DNA of 64,000 nucleotides from Phycisphaeraceae bacterium (GTDB lineage Bacteria; Planctomycetota; Phycisphaerae; Phycisphaerales; UBA1924), in contig CP060234.1 of NCBI GenBank assembly GCA_023898685.1, positions 1,116,001 to 1,180,000 on the forward strand, read 5' to 3'. The translations under genes were made by a program, and so were the position numbers. Shown piece after piece: positions 53,060-63,608 of the stretch. Every line of letters starts with the position of its first letter. The stretch's first letter is position 1. The notes beneath the pieces are model-generated. The model was not told where the DNA came from and did not search any database. It worked only from the letters and a program-made list of their open reading frames with translations.

Positions 53060-53255
53060 GGCGCTGCTCCCCGTTGGTGATGCGGTCGGTCGGCTCGCCC
53101 CCATCGAGAGGCAGCGAGGCGTAGCGGGCACAGTCGGCTTTGCGGGTCCGCAGGGCCCGCACCGACACGGCGGCGAACACGATCAGGAAGATCACGAGCC
53201 CGACGATCGGGTAGACCGTCAGATCGAGATGGCTGATGACGTCACTCAGTCGCAT
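53052..53255 (-). CDS. ccoQ: cbb3 oxidase subunit IV (CcoQ-like)
   Basis: A 67-residue protein with one membrane helix (VYPIVGLVIFLIVFAAVSVRAL) followed by a basic, then Asp/Glu-containing tail. Size, position between ccoNO and ccoP, and tight overlaps on both sides (14 nt with ccoNO, 8 nt with ccoP) identify it as the small CcoQ-type subunit. The sequence itself is little conserved in this family. Confidence 0.85.
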   Translation of the reverse strand: MRLSDVISHLDLTVYPIVGLVIFLIVFAAVSVRALRTRKADCARYASLPLDGGEPTDRITNGEQRHV

Positions 53256-55755
53256 CGACGCCCTCCTCCCCGCCGACCAGGGCCTGTTGCTGGCCGGGGG
53301 CGACGAACACATCGGGCTCGGTCTTGTACAGATCGACCCCAAGCCGCTGCAGATACGCGATGATGGCGATCACCTTCTTGTTCGCGTCGAGGAACTCGGT
53401 CGCCTGCATCTTCGGCGTGCCGTCGTCGTTCATCACGGGCGCGCCCGACGCGTCGATCACGGGCTCGAACTTCGTCGGGAATCGGCCCCCCTGCTGCGCC
53501 TCGAGGCTCGCGAGGATCTGGTCGGCCTGGGCCCTGGCGTGCCGGGTCGCGTTGTCGCCCTCGATCAGCGGGCCGTAGGGCTGGCCCAGCATCGCCAGCG
53601 CGTCGATCCTCGCCTGGATCTCGTCGAACTTGAGATCCTGGTGGAACAGCCACGGATAGGACGGCATCACCGACTTGTCGTTCAGCGACCGCGGATTGAG
53701 CATGTGCTGGGCGTGCCACTGATCGCTCCGCTTGCCGCCCTCGCGCTGGAGATCGGGCCCGATCCGCCGGCTGCCCCACTGGAACGGACGGTCGTAGACG
53801 AACTCGCCGGGCTTGCCGTAGTCGCCGTACCGCTTGGTCTCGGCGTACATGGGCCGGATCATCTGCGAGTGGCAGTTGTAGCAGCCCTCGGAGACATAGA
53901 TGTCGCGCCCGGCCTGCTCGAGCGGGGTGTAGGGCGTGACGGTCTTGATCGTCGGGATGTTTTCCTTGATCAGGAAGGTCGGGATCGCCTCGATCAGCCC
54001 GCCGATCGCGACGGCGATGAAGACCCACACGCTGAACCGCAGCGGCAGCCGCTCCCAGCGGCGGTGCCAGGTCATCTGGGCCAGCTTGTCCATCGCGTGA
54101 CCCGCGCCCACGACCGCCTCGCCGAGCCGGCTGGGGGCGTGCGCGTCCTCGGGGGCGATCCTCGAGAGCGCCGGGGCCTTGATGATGGGCTTCTCGTAGG
54201 TGGCGGGTCGGCCCTTCCAGGTCATGACGAGGTTGACCAGCGCGAACGTGACGCCAACCACATAGAGCGAACCGCCCAGAACGCGGATCCAGTAGAACGG
54301 GATGATCTGGGTGACGGTCTCGACGAAGTCGGGATAGGCGAGGCGGCCCGCGCTGTCAAAGGCTCGCCACATGAGGCCCTGGGTGATGCCGGCGGCGTAG
54401 ATCGGGAAGATGTAGAAGATGATGCCGAGCGTGCCGACCCAGAAGTGCCACTCGGCGAGCTTCTTGCTCCACAGGTTGGTCTGGAAGAGGCGGGGGAGCA
54501 GCCAGTAGACCATGCCGAAGGCCATGAACCCGTTCCACCCCAGCGTGCCGGAGTGGACGTGGGCGACGGTCCAGTCGGTGTAGTGGCTGAGGCTGTTGAC
54601 GAGCTTGACACTGAGCATGGGCCCCTCGAAGGTGCTCATGCCGTAGAACGTCACGCCCACGACGAAGAACTTGAGGATGGGGTCCTTCGCGACGCGGTTC
54701 CACGCGCCGCGGAGGGTGAGCAGCCCGTTGATCATGCCGCCCCACGAGGGCATCCACAGCATGACGCTGAACAGCATGCCCAGTGTCGAGGCCCACTCGG
54801 GCAGGGCGGTGTAGTGCAGGTGGTGCGGGCCCGCCCAGATGTAGATGAAGATCAGGCTCCAGAAGTGGATGATCGACAGCTTGTAGCTGAACACGGGCCG
54901 CTCGGCCGCCTTGGGCAGGAAGTAGTACATCAGCCCCAGGAAGGGCGTGGTGAGGAAGAACGCCACCGCGTTGTGCCCGTACCACCACTGCATCAGCGCG
55001 TCCTGCACGCCGGCGTAGATGGGGTAGGACTTCAGCAACAGCTCGAGCGAGGGCATCTGGCCCGTCTTGAAGAAGTGGACCAGGCCGACCGGGACCCACA
55101 GGTTGTTGAACACGTGCAGCATCGCCACCGTGATGATCGTGGCGATGTAGAACCACAGCGCGACGTACATGTGCCGCTCGCGACGCCTCGCGAGCGTGCC
55201 GAAGAAGTTGACCCCGAAGAACCCTACCCAGACCACCGCGATCGCGAGATCGATCGGCCACTCGAGCTCGGCGTACTCCTTGCCCTGCGTGATCCCGCTG
55301 GGCAGGGTCAGGGCGGCGGAGACGATGATGAGCTGCCAGCCCCAGAAGTGCAGCAGGCCCAGGGTGTCGGAGAACACCCGCGCCTTGCACAACCGCTGGG
55401 TCGAGTAGTAGATGGCCGCGAAGATCGCGTTGCCCGCGAAGGCGAAGATCGCCGCGTTGGTGTGCAGCGGACGCAGCCGCCCGAAGGCGAGGAACTGCTG
55501 CTCGTAGAGCTGGCGGAGCGTCCACGTGAACGCGCTCGCGCCACGGTGCAGTTCGAGCCACTCGACCGCGACCGGCAGCACGAGCTGGAGGGCGACGACG
55601 ACACCCGCGAGGGTGGCGACCAGCGCCCAGATCACCGTAGCGGTCATGAACATCCGCGGGAGCGTGTCGTTGTACGTGAACTCCTCGAGCGGGGCCGACC
55701 CGGCGGTCGGGGGGCTCGCGGCGCCGGTGGCGGCGTGTTCTGCCTGCGAGGTCAT
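53242..55755 (-). CDS. ccoNO: Fused cbb3 oxidase subunits I and II (CcoN-CcoO)
   Basis: An 837-residue fusion. The first ~480 residues are CcoN: about twelve helices with RPLHTNAAIFAFAGN, YGHNAVAFFL, GPHHLHYTALPEW and THVHSGTLGW-like (DWTVAHVHSGTLGWNG) histidine motifs that bind the two b haems and CuB. After a linker, CcoO starts near residue 580 with a membrane helix and a haem-c site CYNCH at 625-629 in VSEGCYNCHSQMIRPM, then GPDLQREGGKRSDQWH. In most bacteria these are two genes. It is the first gene of the cco operon and diverges from the Rrf2-type regulator. Confidence 0.95.
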   Translation of the reverse strand: MTSQAEHAATGAASPPTAGSAPLEEFTYNDTLPRMFMTATVIWALVATLAGVVVALQLVLPVAVEWLELHRGASAFTWTLRQLYEQQFLAFGRLRPLHTNAAIFAFAGNAIFAAIYYSTQRLCKARVFSDTLGLLHFWGWQLIIVSAALTLPSGITQGKEYAELEWPIDLAIAVVWVGFFGVNFFGTLARRRERHMYVALWFYIATIITVAMLHVFNNLWVPVGLVHFFKTGQMPSLELLLKSYPIYAGVQDALMQWWYGHNAVAFFLTTPFLGLMYYFLPKAAERPVFSYKLSIIHFWSLIFIYIWAGPHHLHYTALPEWASTLGMLFSVMLWMPSWGGMINGLLTLRGAWNRVAKDPILKFFVVGVTFYGMSTFEGPMLSVKLVNSLSHYTDWTVAHVHSGTLGWNGFMAFGMVYWLLPRLFQTNLWSKKLAEWHFWVGTLGIIFYIFPIYAAGITQGLMWRAFDSAGRLAYPDFVETVTQIIPFYWIRVLGGSLYVVGVTFALVNLVMTWKGRPATYEKPIIKAPALSRIAPEDAHAPSRLGEAVVGAGHAMDKLAQMTWHRRWERLPLRFSVWVFIAVAIGGLIEAIPTFLIKENIPTIKTVTPYTPLEQAGRDIYVSEGCYNCHSQMIRPMYAETKRYGDYGKPGEFVYDRPFQWGSRRIGPDLQREGGKRSDQWHAQHMLNPRSLNDKSVMPSYPWLFHQDLKFDEIQARIDALAMLGQPYGPLIEGDNATRHARAQADQILASLEAQQGGRFPTKFEPVIDASGAPVMNDDGTPKMQATEFLDANKKVIAIIAYLQRLGVDLYKTEPDVFVAPGQQQALVGGEEGVDATE

Positions 55756-55994
55756 GGGCTGGGGTCCTCCACGATCTGTTTGGTCTGCTGATCTGCCTAC
55801 GTGGATCGTCCGATCAGTGGGCGGGAGTATAATCGGAATAGATGATCTGGTGATCTATTACTCGCGGATTTTTTGCGACACCAGATTCTCGCCCGTTCAG
55901 CGAGAATCAACCGTATGTATACAAATTAAAGCCGTACAAAATCCGCGACCATCAAATCGGCCACACTGCTTATCGGACAGAATCGGATCGGCCC
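55756..55994. promoter_or_regulatory. Divergent control region of ccoNO and the Rrf2-type gene
   Basis: An AT-richer 239-nt region. For ccoNO (minus strand) a -10 TATACT lies at 55826-55831 with no good -35 box. Inverted repeats: AATAGAT/ATCTATT (55837-55859, 9-nt spacer) at the -35 position of that promoter; GATTCTCG/CGAGAATC (55884-55908, 9-nt spacer); and CGCGGATTTT/AAAATCCGCG (55863-55872 and 55938-55947). The first two have the size expected for dimeric regulator sites. Confidence 0.6.
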
Positions 55995-56489
55995 TTGCTC
56001 AGCCCCACGACCGGATACGCCGCCCTCGCGCTGGCCCTGCTCGCCAAGGCCGGCGGTCAGTCGGTGCGTGTTCAGTATGTCGCCGACCGATGCGGCATCC
56101 CTGGGCCCTATCTGTCCAAGATCATCCACACCCTTGCTCGGAACGGCCTGGTTGGGACCCGTCGGGGTGTGGGCGGCGGAGCCTGGCTGGCCGCCGACGC
56201 TCGCGAGATCACACTCTTGCGGCTCTGCGAACTGCTGGACGACCCCGTTCTCGAGCGGAGCTGCCTGCTCGGCCTCCCGATGTGCCGGCCCGACGGTGCC
56301 TGCTCGGCCCGTGAGTTCTGCGGCCCGCAGCGAGATCACCTGGTCGAATACCTGCGGGGCGTGACGCTCGCCGACTTTGCCGAACGGATCTTCGGCGACG
56401 ACGACGCCCGCCCCGACGGGGCAGGCGGCCAGTGGCCGAGGGTCATCAGATCAGATCGGTTCGGACCTCGTCAGCCCCCGCGGGCATGA
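55995..56489 (+). CDS. Rrf2-family transcriptional regulator with likely Fe-S cluster
   Basis: A 164-residue regulator. The winged helix is SVRVQYVADRCGIPGPYLSKI then LVGTRRGVGGGAWLA, and the loop SCLLGLPMCRPDGACSAREFC has the three or four cysteines that bind an iron-sulfur cluster in IscR/NsrR/RirA-type proteins. It starts at TTG 55995 (no ATG is available before the conserved region). Divergent placement suggests it controls the ccoNO operon in response to oxygen, NO or Fe-S status. Confidence 0.9.
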   Translation: MLSPTTGYAALALALLAKAGGQSVRVQYVADRCGIPGPYLSKIIHTLARNGLVGTRRGVGGGAWLAADAREITLLRLCELLDDPVLERSCLLGLPMCRPDGACSAREFCGPQRDHLVEYLRGVTLADFAERIFGDDDARPDGAGGQWPRVIRSDRFGPRQPPRA

Positions 56490-56507
56490 TGGGCGTCCCG
56501 TGAGGTG

Positions 56508-56600
56508 GGCGGGCTCGGTGCCCGCCTTCATCGCGAAGCGTGAAGGCGGCGCCTGCGCGTTGGCTGTCCCTTCGTGGATCACCCCTTGGGATGATCCACG
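56508..56600. repeat. Array of three small hairpins between convergent genes
   Basis: GGCGGGC/GCCCGCC (56508-56526, 5-nt loop), CCGCCTTCA/TGAAGGCGG (56522-56549, 10-nt loop) and CGTGGATCA/TGATCCACG (56573-56600, 10-nt loop). The first two overlap and are mutually exclusive. They lie in the 152-nt gap between the Rrf2-type gene and the efflux-adaptor gene and may act as a bidirectional terminator. Confidence 0.55.
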
Positions 56601-56641
56601 GCACCAGCACACATCATCTTCCCGTGATGCGGATGACTCGG

Positions 56642-58540
56642 TCAGTCGTTCCGACCAGTCTCTCCCGGCTTGGGCTTGTCACCCGCCTTCGGGGCGGCTT
56701 GGTCATGCGCCGGCGCGCCGGCCGGATCTGTCGAGGGCTCGGTCTTGGACGGGGCTTCCTTTGCCGCGCCCTCGGTCGGGGCCGGCTTGGGCCCGGCTTC
56801 CTGGGCCTGGCCATCGTTGCCGCCCGGCTTGGATTCCGGGGCGGCGGACTTTTCGGCCTCGGTTCCGCGGCCCGGGCGGGTACCCCGCTGTCCGCGGTTC
56901 GCCCGGCCCGATTCGCCGCCGCCGGGCGTCCCGGCCTGCATCCCCGCGGGCATGCCCGCCTGGAACATCGCGGGGTTGAATCCAGGCGCCACCGGCTTGC
57001 CGTCCTCATCGAGCGTGTAGCCGGCGTCGGCGAGCTGCGCGGGATCCCATGGCTTGTCGACCACCTCGCCCGCGCGCGGCTCGCGAACCAGGACGCGATC
57101 GCCCTCGCCGAGCCCCTTGGAGATCTCGGCGAAGAGGTCGCTCCGACGCCCGAGCTGGACCGGCCTCCGATCGAGTCTGGCGCCGTCGGGCACGAGGACG
57201 TAGCGGACGGGCCCGTCGGAGAAGACCGACTGGACCGGCACGCTCAGCGCGTTCTCGACCGTGCCCAGCGTGATCTCCGCCTGGCAGCGCATGGATGGCT
57301 TGAGGCGTTCGGCGTGGGTATCCGCCTCTACAGCAATCCGGACCGTGTACTCGCGGCGGTTCGGGTCGCGCCATCCGCCGCTCTCGGCGAGCAGCCCGAT
57401 CGACTCGACGTGGCCCCGCAGAACGAGCCCGCCGATCGCCTCGACGGTGATCAGCGCCGACTGGCCCGGGCGGACGCGCCCGGCCATGCTCTCGTGGACC
57501 TTGACCGACGCCACCATCTCGCTTGTGTCGGGAAGGGCGATGATCAGGTCGTTGTTGCGGATCTGCCGCCCCACCGCGATCGGGCCCTCGCTCTGCGAGC
57601 GCCAGTCGTCGCGCTGGGTCGTCGAGCCGTAGACGACCAGCCCCGCCTTGGGAGCCCGGATCGTGCACGCCTCGAACTGCTTCTGGAATTCGGCCAGCCG
57701 TTCCTGCCGGCGGCTGAGCAGCACGGCGCGGTTCTGCCGCGTGGAGTCGCGGTTCTTGAGGTTGATGTCATTGGACTTGATGACGCGATCGAGCTCCTGC
57801 TTCGCCTCCTCGAGGTCGCTGCGCTTCTGCTCGCCGTCCCGCTTGATCTGGTACTCCTCGTAGACCTTCTTGTCGAGCTTGGCGGTCTCGTACGAGGCCT
57901 CCGCCTCGAGCAGCGAGATCTCGTCCCGCTTCCACTCGTCGTAGCTGATGAACTTCTTCTTATACAGCTCGTCGCTCTTGGCCTTCTTCTCGTTGAGCCG
58001 GTCCAGGTCGCGGCTGGCCTTCTCGATCGCCGTGTCGAGCTGCTTGAGCTGCTTGACCTTGTCGCCGCTCTCCCACTGATCGAGCGCGAGCTTGGCGAGG
58101 TCGACCTTGAGCTGCGCCTTGCGAAGGTCGGCCGCGTTGTCGGAGACCTGGATGTCATAAGCGGTCTGGGCGGCCTCGAGGTTGAGCTGCGCCTCGGCGA
58201 CCTGGAGTTCCTCCTCCTCCATGTCCTTCTTGATCTCGTCGCTGTTCAGACGGACGAGCACCTCTCCCGCGTCCACCCGCGTGCCCTCGGGCACGATCTC
58301 CACGATCGTCGTCTGCCGCTCGACGCCGCTGCGCAGCTCCACCCGCTCCTTCGCCTCGAGCTCGCCCGACGAGAGTGTCGAGATCTCGAATGTGCGCACC
58401 TCGGCCTTGGCGAACTCGACGGAGGCCTCCGTCGTGCCGGCCTTCTTCTGGCCGCAGCCAAAGGGGGCTGCGAGCAGCAGCATCGCGGTCAACCCGGCGA
58501 GCACTCGCCGGTGGGCGCCGTACGGCATGGCAATGCACAT
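56642..58540 (-). CDS. HlyD/MFP-type periplasmic adaptor lipoprotein
   Basis: A 632-residue protein from the ATG at 58540 (GAAGGGA upstream). It starts with a lipoprotein signal (LAGLTAMLLLAAPFGC). The order is barrel-sandwich half, a long coiled-coil hairpin rich in Lys/Glu (about residues 110-310), the second lipoyl half (IRAPKAGLVVYG), a beta-barrel and a membrane-proximal domain (VPVQSVFSDGPVRYVLVPDG). The last ~120 residues are a Pro/Gly/Ala-rich low-complexity tail. These adaptors join an inner-membrane pump to a TolC-like channel, but no partner gene lies nearby. Confidence 0.88.
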   Translation of the reverse strand: MCIAMPYGAHRRVLAGLTAMLLLAAPFGCGQKKAGTTEASVEFAKAEVRTFEISTLSSGELEAKERVELRSGVERQTTIVEIVPEGTRVDAGEVLVRLNSDEIKKDMEEEELQVAEAQLNLEAAQTAYDIQVSDNAADLRKAQLKVDLAKLALDQWESGDKVKQLKQLDTAIEKASRDLDRLNEKKAKSDELYKKKFISYDEWKRDEISLLEAEASYETAKLDKKVYEEYQIKRDGEQKRSDLEEAKQELDRVIKSNDINLKNRDSTRQNRAVLLSRRQERLAEFQKQFEACTIRAPKAGLVVYGSTTQRDDWRSQSEGPIAVGRQIRNNDLIIALPDTSEMVASVKVHESMAGRVRPGQSALITVEAIGGLVLRGHVESIGLLAESGGWRDPNRREYTVRIAVEADTHAERLKPSMRCQAEITLGTVENALSVPVQSVFSDGPVRYVLVPDGARLDRRPVQLGRRSDLFAEISKGLGEGDRVLVREPRAGEVVDKPWDPAQLADAGYTLDEDGKPVAPGFNPAMFQAGMPAGMQAGTPGGGESGRANRGQRGTRPGRGTEAEKSAAPESKPGGNDGQAQEAGPKPAPTEGAAKEAPSKTEPSTDPAGAPAHDQAAPKAGDKPKPGETGRND

Positions 58541-58707
58541 CCTCGTTCCCTTCTGCGGGGTGTCGCATCGAGCGGAGCCGCCACGGTCCAGGCGGTCCCG
58601 CCGCGCGGTAAACAGCCGCGGCCGCGGTTCTGTTCCACCCGCGTCGTTCCTACCACTATTGTTCAGCCCAGAACGCCCCCGATCGAGGGCAGGAGAAGAA
58701 AGAACCC

Positions 58708-59442
58708 ATGCCCGCAGAAGCCCCCAGCCCGGCACGCGTCCTGATCGCGGTCGCGGCCCCGCGAGAGGCCGAGGCGGTCAGGGCGGCGATCGGGAGCCGT
58801 GAAGAGGCCGGGCCCGGGTGGGCGGTCGAATCTGGCGATCGAGGCTTCGACCTGATCCGGACGGGCGTGGGGAAGGCCCAGGCCGCCGCGGCGGTGGCGT
58901 GGGCCTTCGATCCGGCCCGGCACGCGGGCGTGCTGAGCATCGGCGTGGGCGGCGCACTGCCGGGAAGCGGACTGCCGCTCGGGGCTGCGGTATTGGCGAC
59001 AACGAGCCGATTCGCCGACGAGGGGCTCGATACGCCCGAGGGCTTCCGCCCGCTCGAATCGATCGGCTTCTCGGCCGGCGCGTTCGGGGAGGCCGGCCGG
59101 GCGCCCACGCCGGCGTGGCGGGACGTGCTCCGCCCCATCTGCGACGCCGAGGGCCCGGTCGCGACGGTCTCCACCTGCTCGGGCGAGAGCCGGCGGGCCG
59201 AGCGGGTCGCCCGGCAAACCGGGGCCGTTGTCGAGGCGATGGAGGGCGCCGCCATCGCGGCGTCGCTCGCCCTGATCCCCGCGGCCTCACCCGCGTTCGC
59301 CGAGGTTCGTGTGATCAGCAACACAACGGGCGACCGGGCCTCGCAGCGATGGGATCTCGACGGCGCGTTGGAGCGGCTGGGCCGCCTGATCGCGGGGCTC
59401 GACGGTGGGGCGCTGGCCGCAGCCGCCCCGGGCCGGGCCTGA
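58708..59442 (+). CDS. mqnB: Futalosine hydrolase
   Basis: A 244-residue nucleoside-phosphorylase-fold enzyme of menaquinone synthesis by the futalosine route: futalosine to dehypoxanthinyl futalosine plus hypoxanthine. VGGALPGSGLPLGAAV is the phosphorylase-fold glycine loop, VEAMEGAAIA contains the catalytic-region Glu179, and ISNTTGDRASQRWDLDGAL with Asp209 matches the futalosine-hydrolase signature rather than MTA/SAH nucleosidase. Menaquinone would suit a low-oxygen cbb3-bearing organism. Confidence 0.85.
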   Translation: MPAEAPSPARVLIAVAAPREAEAVRAAIGSREEAGPGWAVESGDRGFDLIRTGVGKAQAAAAVAWAFDPARHAGVLSIGVGGALPGSGLPLGAAVLATTSRFADEGLDTPEGFRPLESIGFSAGAFGEAGRAPTPAWRDVLRPICDAEGPVATVSTCSGESRRAERVARQTGAVVEAMEGAAIAASLALIPAASPAFAEVRVISNTTGDRASQRWDLDGALERLGRLIAGLDGGALAAAAPGRA

Positions 59443-59511
59443 GCGTTTCTTTGTGTCATCCCCCCTCGTTGGGTATGCTCGCAGACCGGACCAGGAGCCC
59501 CTGGAGGATCT

Positions 59512-61629
<2,118 letters not shown>

Positions 61630-61796
61630 GGCCTCCCTCGGGCGCAGAACTGTAATCGAACAGATCGTCGCCATATGAGATTCGGCCTGAGCCGTTGGCT
61701 GCGTTGTGCGCGCCAAAATATGCACTTTGCGCCAGTTTTCCGCTTCACCAGCCTAATTTCGCTCGGTATCTTCCGCGCTTTCAGGGAGACCGCGCG

Positions 61797-63200
61797 ATGC
61801 CGAACCACCGATTGATCAGACGCTCGGCAATGTTCTTCATTCTCTCCCTGGCGGGTTCAGCCTCGGCGCAGGACGTGGCCGGGCAGCTCGAGGCCGCGAC
61901 GACCACGGTGCAGCAGCAGATCGAGGCCCTCCAGTCTCAGCACGACGCGCTCGCGCTCACCGCCAACAACATCTGGATGCTCGTCGCGACCGCCCTCGTG
62001 TTCATCATGCACCTGGGCTTCGCCTCGATCGAGAGCGGCCTCACCCAGGCGAAGAACACGACGAACGTGCTCTTCAAGAACGTGTCCATCGTGGGCATCG
62101 GGCTGCTGACCTACGCCTTCTGCGGGTTCAATCTCATGTACCCGGGCGAGGCCTACGCGGGCGGGTTCTTTGGCTTCTCCGGGTTCGGGATCGGGCTGCC
62201 CGAGGGGTATGACCCCGTCGCCTACGCCGGCGGGGGCTACACCTACTGGACCGATTTCATCTTCCAGGGCATGTTTGCGGCGACCGCGGCGACGATCGTC
62301 TCGGGCGCCGTCGCCGAGCGGGTGAAGCTGCTGCCCTTCCTGATCTTCAGCACGATCTACGTGGCGATCATCTACCCGATGGTCGGCATGTGGCAGTGGG
62401 GCGGGGGCTTCCTCGCGGCGGCGGGCTTCCACGACTTCGCTGGCTCGACGATTGTCCACTCCGTCGGGGGCTGGGCGGCGCTCGCGGGCGTGATCGCCCT
62501 GGGGCCCAGGCTGGGCAAGTACATCCCGATCGCCGGCGGGAAGGGGACGATCCTCCGGCCCATCATGGGGCACAGCATGCCGCTCGCGGTCATCGGCATG
62601 CTGCTGCTCTGGTTCGGGTGGTTTGGGTTCAACGGGGGCTCGGTGCTCAGCGCCGACCCGGATTCGGTGAGCAAGGTCTTCGTCACGACCTCGCTCGCGG
62701 CGGCCGCGGGCATCTTCGGCGCGATGATCCCGAGCTGGATCATCGCGAAGAAGCCCGACCTCACCATGATCCTCAACGGCGCCCTCGCGGGGCTGGTGGG
62801 CATCACCGCGGGGGCCGACGTGGTCTCGCCCGGCGAGTCGATCATCATCGGGGTCATCGCGGGCGTGATCGTCGTCTTCAGCGTGATCGCGCTCGACCGC
62901 TTCCGGCTGGACGACCCCGTGGGCGCCGTCTCGGTGCACCTGGTCTGCGGCGTGTGGGGCACGCTCGCGACGGGCCTCTGGGGCATCGACGCCGACGGCA
63001 ACGCGATCAGCTTCCTCGCCCAGCTCGAGGGCGTCGGCGCCACCGCGGTGCTGTGCTTCCCCGCGGCCCTCGCCATCTTCTACGGGCTCAGGGCGACCGC
63101 CGGCATCCGCGTGAGCAAAGAAGAGGAACGCGGCGGCCTGGATATCGGCGAGCACGGCATGGAGGCGTACAGCGGCTTCCAGTTCTTCATCACGCAGTAA
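61797..63200 (+). CDS. amt: Ammonium transporter (Amt)
   Basis: A 467-residue protein with a cleavable-signal-like N-terminus (RRSAMFFILSLAGSASAQ), an added ~40-residue coiled stretch (QQQIEALQSQHDAL) and eleven membrane helices. The pore histidines are seen in AGSTIVHSVGGWAAL and AVSVHLVCGVWGTLATGLW; the SGAVAER and PLLPFLIFST segments are family hallmarks. GGGAG lies upstream of the ATG at 61797. The PII gene follows 26 nt later, the classic amt-glnK pair. Confidence 0.95.
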   Translation: MPNHRLIRRSAMFFILSLAGSASAQDVAGQLEAATTTVQQQIEALQSQHDALALTANNIWMLVATALVFIMHLGFASIESGLTQAKNTTNVLFKNVSIVGIGLLTYAFCGFNLMYPGEAYAGGFFGFSGFGIGLPEGYDPVAYAGGGYTYWTDFIFQGMFAATAATIVSGAVAERVKLLPFLIFSTIYVAIIYPMVGMWQWGGGFLAAAGFHDFAGSTIVHSVGGWAALAGVIALGPRLGKYIPIAGGKGTILRPIMGHSMPLAVIGMLLLWFGWFGFNGGSVLSADPDSVSKVFVTTSLAAAAGIFGAMIPSWIIAKKPDLTMILNGALAGLVGITAGADVVSPGESIIIGVIAGVIVVFSVIALDRFRLDDPVGAVSVHLVCGVWGTLATGLWGIDADGNAISFLAQLEGVGATAVLCFPAALAIFYGLRATAGIRVSKEEERGGLDIGEHGMEAYSGFQFFITQ

Positions 63201-63226
63201 GCACGGCCCGAGCAGGAGCACACGAC

Positions 63227-63577
63227 ATGAAACTCATCATCGCGTACATCCGCCCGGCCGTGTTCACCGAGGTGAAGCTGGCGCTGATCAAGGCGGACGT
63301 GACCAAGATGTCGATCACCAACGCCATGGGCTGCGGGGCCGAGAAAGGCTACCACGAGTCCTACCGCGGGGCCGACGTCGAGATCGACCTGTACAAGAAG
63401 GTGCGGATCGAGATCGCGGTCAACGACGACTACGTCGAGCCCACAATCAACGCCATCCTCGAGCACGCGCGCACCAACGGCGGCGGGCACACCGGCGACG
63501 GCAAGATCTTCGTCGTGCAGCTCGCCGACTGCGTGCGGATCAGAACCGGAGAACGCGGGGGCGAGGCGATCGGATGA
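63227..63577 (+). CDS. PII nitrogen regulator (GlnK-like) lacking the uridylylated Tyr
   Basis: A 116-residue PII protein in an operon with amt; GGAG upstream. KLIIAYIRPAVFTEVKLAL starts the fold, and GGHTGDGKIFVVQLADCVRIRTGERG is the B/C-loop region that binds nucleotide. The T-loop reads KGYHESYRGADVEIDLYKKV, where proteobacterial PII proteins have YRGAEY; the Tyr51 that is uridylylated is replaced by Val. It probably senses 2-oxoglutarate and ADP/ATP without uridylylation and blocks the Amt pore directly. Confidence 0.9.
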   Translation: MKLIIAYIRPAVFTEVKLALIKADVTKMSITNAMGCGAEKGYHESYRGADVEIDLYKKVRIEIAVNDDYVEPTINAILEHARTNGGGHTGDGKIFVVQLADCVRIRTGERGGEAIG

Positions 63578-63608
63578 TCGCCCCGCGTCAATCCCGGCAT
63601 CAACAGCG

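Noticed and set aside
53236..55791. An 851-residue plus-strand frame opposite ccoNO
   Set aside because: Antisense shadow of a well-supported oxidase gene; no domain or signal was visible.
61640..61796. Possible sigma-54 promoter (TTGGCTGCGTTGTGC) before amt
   Set aside because: The -12 element does not match TTGC at the required spacing from the -24 GG; no NtrC-like site was seen.
61659..61796. Possible sigma-70 promoter TTGCGC...TAATTT before amt
   Set aside because: The spacer is about 21 nt, too long.
63578..63608. Hairpin at the end of the PII gene as a terminator
   Set aside because: The pairing runs through the last codons with a bulge and has no U-tract.
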